64,000 nucleotides of DNA from positions 12,309,131-12,373,130 of the forward strand of contig CM040742.1 of assembly GCA_022829145.1 (NCBI GenBank). The letters are read 5' to 3'. The stretch's first letter is position 1, and the number at the start of each line of letters is the position of its first letter. Positions 37,093 through 47,819 of the stretch are shown here, one piece after another. Below the pieces are notes generated by a model that had not been told where the DNA came from, ran no database searches, and saw only the letters and a program-made list of their open reading frames with translations. A program made the position numbers and the translations under genes. The DNA comes from Albula goreensis. Its lineage: Eukaryota > Chordata > Actinopteri > Albuliformes > Albulidae.

Positions 37093-38060
37093 CTGGCCCT
37101 ATAAACTCCCTTTGCACTTTGTCAAAACCCTGACGTGACACTGCCATGATGTTTATGTGAAGGACACACAAAGTGATAGGGAAGGTAGGAAGGAAGGCTT
37201 TAGACTTTTCTGACAGTCTGTCGGATATACCACAAAGATGGCTTACCAAGTTATCTGGGCAACTTTGATAAATATGCTGAAGTAAAAATACTTTACTTCA
37301 CTGACATATAATCATTAACACTTATTGTGTATTTTGAACTCATTAAACTGATTTAGAGATAGTTATCTTTTTTTTTTTTTTTTTTTACAGAAAAGCTTAA
37401 TTTTCTTACTAATATTTTACAAAGTTAGCCAGAAAACCAGCAAATGCATTTCATGGTATACCACCCTGGTGTGGAGTATCCACCATCCAGATAACCTAAA
37501 CTGTGTCAAGGGGCATCATTCCACATTGAAACAAACAGGTCTTCACTGTTTAATTTACTTTAACTCATCCTTAAAGTCCTAAACATATAAACATTTAGGT
37601 TCATGATTACAGAGTTAATGTTTAACGCCTTTTAGGTTTTTGAGATTGTGTTAAAAGGCTTTTTTCAGCTGCGAGTAAAAACACAGTACTTCAACAAAAA
37701 AAAGATGATAAACTCCGTGGGAGCTAGTTAGAGCCACAGATGAAACACTTGGGTGCCGCCAGTCAGGGTTAGGGGCATGGTCACATCCATGGTACACAGT
37801 GATGGGAGAGTGAGGAGTCACAAAACAAAATGGACAGAGCTGACATAAATTATGTTTCTTTCCTGTGTAGAGCACAATCCTTTGATTGATTTAAACAAGT
37901 CAGTGATGTCATGGCAGCACCGCCCTTTACATGATTCATAAAGCTTCAGTCCCATTCACTCTTTGGAAAAGGTTCCCTTCAAATTACTCATTTATGCCCC
38001 TGTGGGAATCTTTCTTATTATTATAGGTTCTTATTAGAGATATCAGTATTAATGCAGAAC

Positions 38061-38066
38061 TTTATT
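38061..38066 (-). terminator. Candidate poly(A) signal of the SLC6 gene
   Basis: The plus-strand TTTATT reads AATAAA on the minus strand, about 200 bases after the TGA stop. It is the nearest signal, and others lie further down (for example near 37025). Confidence 0.4.
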
Positions 38067-38266
38067 CTGTGGACTCTGCAAAGAACCCATTGGAGAAATC
38101 AGCATCTAAGAATAACCTTAAAATGGGAACAAAATGAAGAACCCTAGAGCGTGCTAGAGAGAACCTGCTTTTCCTAACAGTGTACTGGTACGCATACAGG
38201 TGAACCAGGTAAACGTGGTTCCTGTACAAGAGGACAAGGTTTCCACTGGAGGGCAGTGATGGGAGC

Positions 38267-38416
38267 TCAAAAGTTGGTCTGGACTGGAGATTTCTCTGGC
38301 AGCGGCATTATGGTTACAACTGCTATATCCGAATGCATGCCTTGGTTCCTCTCCAGGTAATAAGGACTTTTGGAATTTTTATCAAGTGCAAATGGAGAGA
38401 TTGATTTATGCAGTCT
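38267..38416 (-). CDS. SLC6 transporter coding exon 13 (C-terminal tail, stop)
   Basis: The exon is 49 codons plus TGA with acceptor actttgcag. The tail begins [10 protein letters not shown] and ends PVQTNF. It is polar, cytosolic and not recognisable against any named SLC6 member. It ends without an obvious PDZ-binding motif. Confidence 0.85.
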   Translation of the reverse strand, partial: RLHKSISPFALDKNSKSPYYLERNQGMHSDIAVVTIMPLPEKSPVQTNF

Positions 38417-41400
38417 CTGCAAAGTGAAAGAAAAGCACCAACATTTGTATGTATATTGAATGTATATTTACATAAACATTTAGCCAATGCATTTATCCAA
38501 AATGACTCACACTTAATAAAATATACTATCATTAACAAATCTTAAATAAATACAGTCGACCCACCTTATCCGCGGGTATATGGCTCCAGGACCCTTGTGG
38601 ATGTGCAAAAACCGCGGAAAACCAAACCGCTTGAATAAAACTACGTAAGTTTACCCTATACGTGTTCATAACTTGAAACCCCATCTATAATGTATACCCA
38701 ACTACTAAGAACTGCTAAAACCCATGTAAATCATAATGTCTACAGTATTCTAGCATACCGTATGCCGCCATAAGAATGCAATTTACTGTACAGTAATACT
38801 ATACACCGTATTTAAAGATGACTGCGCACACAAAGCGAACGCAAGGGCTGATACAGCGCATGTTGTTTCTTTTGCGTATTTAGCAGGCAGTGCTGCGCGC
38901 AGGAATTTCAAATGCTCTTTTTCGATGCTCTGGATGTTTAAAAAATATTGGTCAAAACCGCGGATGCCAAACCAGCGGATAATGCGGGCCGACTGTAATT
39001 CACTTTAAGTGCCCTGATAAAACCTGCAATCCCTGACTTCCAATTGCAGTACATTACAACAGTTTTCCAGGTGCTCTACTTAATATAAAGCAACTGGGAT
39101 TGACCAACTGGGATTGAAACTTTACTTTACCCTGTTTGTTGGGATTTGAAATTTCAAGTGATGTAAGACAAAGAAAGGTGTTTACCTCAGTGAAGGACCC
39201 CGGTAGAACCCACAGTGTGTGAATGGCTCCAAGAGGAATCCAGATGATCGACGCCATGGCAATGATCCAGCCAATCCCCTGAGCCCAAGGTGGGTAGACG
39301 TAGCTCTCATAACGGGCTGGTTTGAACTGAATGATGGTGAACACCAGGATTATCTGTGGATGATATGCAAAGCCCGGTGGTTCACACCCTGATTTTATAT
39401 CCTGTGGGCCCTCAAAGCTTTTTTTTTTTTTACCTGAAAAAATGTTTCACCAGCAGATGTATCACCCTGTGCCCTTCTCATGTCAAATTAAATGACATAA
39501 AATTAAGCTGGTGTGGGCTTGTTTAGATATTACTTAGATGGCAGACCTCATGGGAAAACTACTTCTGTAGTAGGCATTGGTGAGCCAGCAATGGGCATTC
39601 TTCCCTTCGGATCAAAAGGAAAAAACGAAATCCCCAGCACTTTGAGGGGAACTCTGTGCTGTAGGAGGAGAAGCCAGACAGGCTTCAACTCACTGATATG
39701 CTGTGATGCTTATTAAAACAGAAAGGTTGTTAAACCTAGCTTCCTATTCAATATCACACAAAAGTGGCTCTACACCTGACTGATGTCTCTAATCTAATGA
39801 ATCTATTTCATACCTACACTGACTCCTCGGGTGCTTCTTCAAACAAGTAAACTCATTTTCACTTCGCCTACCTGGTTAGTTCAATCTTCAAGGCAGGGTT
39901 AGAAAAGTGGCTCACCAAGACTATCACAGGAGAGATCACTGTCCAGCAGGCCACAAAGAAAATGTTTGGCTTCTTCCCTGTCATTTCCTCAATGTTTTGA
40001 GAGAGTCGTTTTACACCTACAGGAGGAAAAAAAACAACCATAATGGTGATGAAATGTACTGCAATATATATCCAAGAGGCTGCAGGTTCAAGACCAGGTG
40101 GGGGACTTGCTGTTGTGCTCTCACTTCAGTATGTATCCAGCAGTGTAAATGGACTGCATATAGAAATAATGTAAACTGTTGAACTCTCACAATATCTGGT
40201 AAATGCTTATAATTCAAAATTGTTAATATATGTACTTCTTGAAAAAATATAACACTTACATTTCATTTTTGGGTTTTTTACTCACCGTACATCCAACAAA
40301 CAGCCACCACTTCAAAAAAGGCGAGGAACATGATGGAAACGATGGCCGTGTAGTGATCCATTAGCTGGAACACATATATGCCCACCTGGTCAACGAAAAG
40401 AGCAGAGTTACTGTAGAGTTACTCCAGAGCAAAGCCTTCTTTGTTTCAGGATTCCATGCCAGCTTCTGCATTTAATTATTTACTGGGCCTATTGATTTAT
40501 GCAATGCTAAAGTTTACCAAACTTCCTTGACAAGCTAATGAATGACAGACAATGTCTGTTCTTCTGTGTCATGATGATGCATTGTATTGTGATCAAGTTT
40601 ATGAGTGAACCAGCATTAGTTTACACAGGTAATAAAGGAACAGGTACAAGGAATTAATGGAATGTTATATCAGAAACATTGTTTTAACATCAGATACACA
40701 TGGTCATTGAGACCAAGTCTATTTATGAATAATGAGGTCAAAGGCCTTGCAAATGGTAATAAACCAAACCTGCACTTTGTTAAAATCTGAGGTCTTCTTA
40801 GTACACCATGGTTGAATCTCAAACACATGCCTTCTAAGCCACTCAAATGAGTCAAGAGGTTGTTTGAAACATGGGAAGCAGCATGCATTTGGGGGTTCCC
40901 CAGGGGCCTAGCTTGGGTTCCCTGGACCAGGTGACCTTTGTACCTGCATTACGTTTGGGATTCCGAGGAAGAATGCAATGCAGCAGACTGCCAGGACGAC
41001 AAACTCTTTGTGCTTCAGGTACCTAAGGATGGCACCCCCAAAGCAATCCACCACACTGGTCACCATTACCTCTACCATCGCAAACTGCCAAAGGAAGGCA
41101 ACAGCATGTCTTATGGAATAAATTCAACATATCAATAAATATATGCATTACACAAACATAAATCATAAACATATGACTTTAAGGAATATATGCATTACAC
41201 AAACATAAATCATAAACATATGACTTTAAGGAAACAACATACCTCATGGAATATATTCTACATATCTGCTCATGATATATTGACTATATTCATACATGTG
41301 TTGAATATATTCCACCAGGGGTGAAATATAATTATACATATGTTTAACAGCTATGTTTTTTACAGTGTAATATATTACAATACCCAAAACCACAGTTGGT

Positions 41401-44400
41401 GGTATACCTACCCACATATTACAAAATGGTGCAAAATCTAATATCTGTCTGCTTTTGATAATATACTTTAAATGTTATTTCCCCCCTCTATCAACAATGG
41501 ACAACAATGAACAACAATGGTTTCATTAGCATGAACATCCAAAAACAGTGGAACTCTAATGTCCCCCTAGAAACATCCAACCAAGTCACTCAGCCATGTC
41601 TTTCATTTGAAAATTGAACATATCATTACTGGCATCCAATGTCTGACATACTGTAATCTATGACATTACTAAAATGCACTCCAGTGTGGGCAGATTTATT
41701 TATGAGTTGACCATCTGAACAGTTGCTTTGAATATCCAGCAACATCCAAGCATGTTGTGCGAATGGTTGCTAGGCGAAGGCTACCTGGCTATCCAGGCCA
41801 AGGCAGAGGAGCATGAAGAAGAAGAGGACGGCCCAGAGGGAGGCAACTGGCATTGTCACAAAGGCTTGTGGATAAACCACAAACACAAGGCCCGGCCCTG
41901 GGAACACATACACGGGGAATAAGATGGTCAGTGTGTAGCATTATGATCTGCTAAAACAGCCATGACACACCTATGACTGACACTATGCATTCTTTAAAGT
42001 GAACGAATCTTACAATATTCATGTATTTAAGCCTTCCATTATGAAGTTTAGATGATGTTGTAATGCTGCTGTGATTTGAGATTTATTAATCTGACATTTT
42101 TGTTACCTTTCTGTGAAATGTGAGACAGAAGCAATTATCTGATGGTAGCCCATCAATTACAACACCTTGACAAACCAAACATTGTCCTTTCCAGTCTGAT
42201 CTTAATCAATTTTCTTTTCCTTTCCCATCAAATTTTAGACTTGTTTTAATAAATGAACTGCCAAGGCTAATGGGAAATGTCTCATGTGGTTATGACAGAG
42301 GTCCTCAATCTTATCTGAGATGAGGTGCTGTAACGATGGGGACTGAGGTTTCATTGAACCGATATGGTCGGAACTACCCCGTCGTGACTATAGCGAGTTA
42401 GTGATGTGGACCAATGATCACATTGGCTGTAGAGAGAAAAATATTTCTGATTGTTTGAAACAAGTCAATGGCTGAGGTCAATGAGTGTGGCTATATGAAA
42501 TCTGATGAAACCTCACTTCAGCCGTCGCTAGACTGCAATGGTGAATTTGCGGGAAAATTGCCATGATGCGAAGTTCGAAAATGCGTTGCTGTTTCTTAAA
42601 TTATTTGATTTTATGAGGATATTTAGTCAAAAATTCTATAATAAACTTAAAAAAATATTGTCAAAAATTCGAAATGAATAGTGTGACTGAAAATTAAGAA
42701 CAATGAATAGCTCGCTATACATTTTGGGTTCCAGTTACTGTCAAAATCGAGTTGGATACCAGCCCAAGTATCAGGGCCCCAATGACTGGGTTTTCAGAAT
42801 CACTGTTGTTAAACAGGGGTCCGCAACCTTATCCGAGAGGGGCCATGCACAAACACCTCCGCTAGGATTAGGCTCAACACCCCCTGGGTTCTGATGTTAA
42901 TATGGTTGAGCTCACTGGTTTAGCTAAACCAAATTGTAACATGATACAGTGGATTGGAGACGACACGACCGATATATTATGGAACCTAACATTTTTTTCT
43001 CGAATTCGTAAAGTTTTTTGTCTATGTCTTGTGTCGTACATTGGAATGCAACATTAACAATAATTCCCCGGTAAATAATTTCCTACTATTTGATCCTACG
43101 CTATCTTTATTGTTTGTTACTATGATTCGCTATTAATCCTGCACGCTATCGAAAGATTGGCACTTGCGTTACACGATGACTGGGAAAATTAAGTCTGTGC
43201 CAGTGGAGTCGCTGATGTTGATACGGTCTGGAATTACTCTTTGTGTCCTTGATTATGTTAACTGACCTTTGCAATAAGATAGTAATTAGAGACGTTTGTC
43301 ATGTTGCATAATGATGACAAGAGTCGAGATAAACTAAACTTTAGTCATTTAAAACGTATTATTAAATACTTTTATTATTCCCCAACCCTAATCTGTAATC
43401 AATACTTACTCAAGATTGAAATCAACACTGGATAATGTCTTTTGACATTAATTCATAAGTAGTTGTGAGTCATTGTGAGGTTGCGTCTGATGCTAAATTA
43501 GCGAAAACTCTGAGTTTTTATAGGTTCGTCAGTGATGGGAATGAGCCATTTCCGAAAACAAACAGGACCCTAACACCGTTAGCCAGGGTCAGACAAACTC
43601 AGTGAAGTCAAATAGCTGAAATTAATAAAAATGAAGGGGATATAATTAATGTGGTCAAACAAAACACGTGCGCAGTACAAGGACAAAACATTATTACATT
43701 ACCATCATCACCAGTTCAGAAGATAGCCTACAAGAGGCACCAAACAGGCTGCATTTTGACAACAAAATTCTCAAATTTGGTTTTTCAAATCTCTTCCTTT
43801 CTTGAGGCTGTTCACACAATACTGTACAAGTTTCCAGATCGGATTTGTGAGTTCAGACAAGCCACTGATTTGTGATCATTTGCTAAAATTGCTGTTCAGG
43901 TTCTAACTGTTCTGGCAGGGAGTGGTGAGGCAAGTCAACAATGTATGCAGTAAGGTAGAACGACAAGCTAAGACGATACCAAATTAATAGTGCCACAATC
44001 GACTATAATAACAGTTATTACTCTAACCTACACAATATCATTAAATGTCTTCAGCTGGTGCCGATAGAAAAATATTTGCATTACTTTGAGAATACAGGGA
44101 GAGGTAAATGAGCAGGGCCCCAGAGCTTAGGGTTAGGTGGGACCAAAGACAGTGTAGGCAGATTTGTTGTCAGCTTGTGGCAGAAGGTGGAGAGGGATTC
44201 CACCAATGTGGGACCAGAGTAGCAAAGAGCCATGAATGAGAAGAAGAGCTGTTTTGGAAAGGAAGGGCCAGGCGAGCTGGGGATGCAGAGCACAAGGGTC
44301 TTGCAGGAGTGTGAGGATAGCAGTAGTAATAGTGGTGGTAATAGTAGGAGCATCTATTGTCATTGGCCCGCAGAGTCAGGAGCTTACCATCCACAGCTAG

Positions 44401-47400
44401 GTCACGGACTGGCACGTTTTGCAGGTGTGACATGTAGCCAAACGCTGAGAAGATGACAAAGCCAGCCAAGATACTGGTCAGGGAATTTATAATGGTGATG
44501 GCAAGGGTATCTCTGAGCAAGAGCAGAAACGAGCAAGAAATAAATATCACACTTTCAATCAGCAAAATAAAATGTTTAGTCAACATGACACCTTAATAAT
44601 TTTTGTAAACCTGCTCTTAATAATGTATTTAGCCCATAATTTTTAACTGACAGTTTACCAAATTTTTACAATAAGATAATTCATGAAAGCTGAATACTCT
44701 TCTGGTATGCACACATAAAACTATTTCAGAATGGTCTACTCAACAAGCAAACTTAAAGTGGTGTGTAGGACTGATTAATTAACTGACCTGGTTAACTTAA
44801 TTGATTAATAGAAACAAAATACTTGTAAACACACACCTTGAGTAGAAACTTCTTATCCAGAGAAACTTGGTGTGTATGTTTGTACTCACTATCCATTAAT
44901 ATTGCCTGCAATTTTACTGAAGCAATTTGGTTTAACTACTTTGCTCAAGTGCCCTGCCTGTGAATTGAAACTACCTTCTCTAAGTTTGAACCCCATACCC
45001 TTAACCGTTACACAAACTACAGTGTACAGTAATGGTCTCACTTCAGGATGTTGTTGTTGAAGGCGTTGTAGCTGGACATGGCCATCAGCGAGCCAAAGCC
45101 AATCCCAATAGAGTTAAAGATCTGAGCAGCGCCATTCACCCACACCTGGAAGGGGGCGAAAGCAGGAAAATGCTCAACGTTCTGGGTGGAGGTGTTAATC
45201 TCTGCCATGGAGGGCGGTGACGGGAGTCTGAGGTTACAGTAAACCAAAATGGTTACATTATACAACATCATGACTCATGTCATTTTCCTGCCAACATTAG
45301 TGTTTTTTTTGGGTTTCTCTCTTATTTCAATACCTTTTCCTGGCTTGATCATGCTTGGTTATTTCTCTCCTTAAACTCCCATATTTACAGAATTTAACTG
45401 AGTTGAAAGAAATGTATGGAATCTCGTGTTAAATCTTGCATCTATGTTAAACCTAGTGTTGGCGAGTCCCAACTACACCATTAGCAGCCATGGCTGGAGG
45501 CCCGCATTGGCAATGCAACAACTGGCATAGTTTCACTAGGGAATGGTGGGGTAAATTGGGCAAGTCTGACACTCTCATCACCCCACAACTCCAGGTGGCT
45601 GTTGTTGCATATTATTGAGGATATAGCTGACTTGGTCATCCTCAGATGACATGGAAACATGTAACTGGTAGCGCATCTGCAGTGTGGAAAGAAGTGAGGG
45701 CTGGTGATCACATGAAGCAGAAGATGAATCTGAGGAGTTAGTGTGTTACGGCATCCTCCTTCTGAATCGGGAGCAGGTCACTGCAGTGGACTTAACAGTT
45801 CAGCTTTGTTCGGGGTGGAAAAAAGGTAGAAAATTCACCCTCCAAACGAAATAGCGCGAGTTTGAATTTCCTGGCTTTTGTGGCTTTAGCATGAATGTAC
45901 TTTGTTTGATTTGTTTGATTGAATATAGCAAGATTTCATCATTGGTTGTGTAATGTTGGTGCCTCATAGTTGTGTGATGAGCCCACCCACCTCCACAGAC
46001 TTGAGTTTTTCCCACTCTGGGATGATGAAGAAGCGGATCCCATCCAGCGCTCCAGGCAGCTGCACATTGTTAATGAGCAACGCCACCAAGATCACATACG
46101 GGAAGAGCGCGGTGAAATACACCACCTGCACAGAAACATGCACACATGTACACAAATGTGTATCCATACGCACACACGTATGTATATGTGCACACTCACA
46201 CACACACATAAACCCATGGACAAACAGACACGTGCACACACACATACACACACAAGCACAGACACAAAAATTAAGGCACACATACAAATGAGCACACACA
46301 AGCGTTCATACGCGCATGCATCCATAGCCAACAGCCTGGTGCCAAGACCATGCCCATGAACTCCATTTGTATATTGATTATGGTTCTGAAAGATGCTATC
46401 TCTGAACAGACAATTGTGAAGTTCCACTACACAATCTGGGCAATATTCACCACAGTGAACCAATCACATTATTCCCATCTAATACAGAGAGGTTTCCAAT
46501 CAGCTTTGAGTCACACCTCCTACCTTCCCAGTGGACTTGACTCCCTTGAAGATGCAGAGGTAGTTGAGGATCCAGGCCAGCAGGAGAAGCAGGCAGAGCT
46601 CCCAGCGCATAGAGCCCGCTTTCTCTATTCCATCTGTCCGCTCCAGCACTTTGTAGCTAAAGATCATCATGGCAGAATGAAGCCTCATGAACATCACATT
46701 GGGTGGAGGTACAATGGACTATCAATCACTGTTGTGTTTAACCACTTTCAGCTGATTGCATCCCTTGACTGACAAACCCCTTCGACCAATCCCAATCCCT
46801 GACTTTCAAACCCCTTCAGCCAATCACAACCCCTGTCTACCATGCTCCTGCAGCCAGTCACAACTCTGTAATGTAATTGCCAGGGGAGCACTGTAGGTGG
46901 CAGTACAACAATACTTACTTAAAGAACTCTTGGCTGGCAGTGCTGGAGAAGGAGTTGTTGGTTGTTGGCTGTGTAGTACAATTGTGTGTGTTCCAGGTGT
47001 TGTTGCAGTTTTCCCAGGGTAGAGGACTCTGGAAGGAGCTGAACAGGTAATACAAGCCCCAAGTGATGATGACGTTGTAGTAAGTGCACATAATGAAGGA
47101 AATGGCCACCGTTGCCAGGCCAACGCCTGTGGTAGAAATCACAGAGATTCACAATGAACTGACAGATAAATTCAACCAAAATATTACGGCCCAGCTAACA
47201 ATGTTTCTTGATATCAGCAAGTATTTTCTTTCAACACAAGAGAGTTGTCAATGTTAGGAACAGCTTTCCAAGTCATGTAGTGGAGGCAGAGACCCTTGGT
47301 GTTCAAGTCCAGGCTTGACACAGTGCTGGATGCTCTTTAGAATGTAGGTAAATGATGAGCCCTAGATGGGCTGAATGGCCTGGTCTCATTACCATGCATT

Positions 47401-47786
47401 GTGATTGTTCTTAACAGGGTTTGGTTCTCAGCACGATTCCAGAATGTTAGAGACAGTAAACATTTTTAGCATGTACATTTTGTGTTAGGTAGTAACTGCT
47501 AACTGTACCTGTTACTTGTCCAATTGATAGCACATGAATTTATTCAAATTGTCAGTAAAAAAACTGTGTGTCATGGTCAACTACCTTTAAGCAGTGGGCA
47601 AGCTTTAGCCAGAGCATGGACTGGCCCCCTCCTCAGATACTGTCCTAATGTCAGCTCCATGTAGAGAAGCGGAATTCCCAAAACCACCAACATGAGGAGG
47701 TATGGGACCAGGAAGGCACCTGAGATGGAAACAGGCAAAAACAATGAATGAATGAATGAATGAATGAATCAATCAATCAATCAATG

Positions 47787-47819
<33 letters not shown>

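Larger units (their letters stand above)
33831..38060. other. Intergenic region between convergent DHRS11 and SLC6 genes
   Basis: No coding potential was recognised. It holds a degenerate CCATTAGC-family repeat (about 35.48-35.67 kb), an inverted-repeat element (36.89-37.09 kb) and many A/T runs. AATAAA-type signals occur on both strands, in keeping with two converging 3' ends. Confidence 0.6.

Noticed and set aside
42297..42890. A hAT transposon between two CTTATC(T/C)GAGA segments
   Set aside because: The two segments are in the same orientation, not inverted, and there is no transposase frame or target duplication. Too weak to call.
45964..46463. Cys/Val and His/Thr-rich frames overlapping SLC6 exon 5
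   Set aside because: They come from the (CA)n tract beside the exon. Only 45991-46125 is coding.
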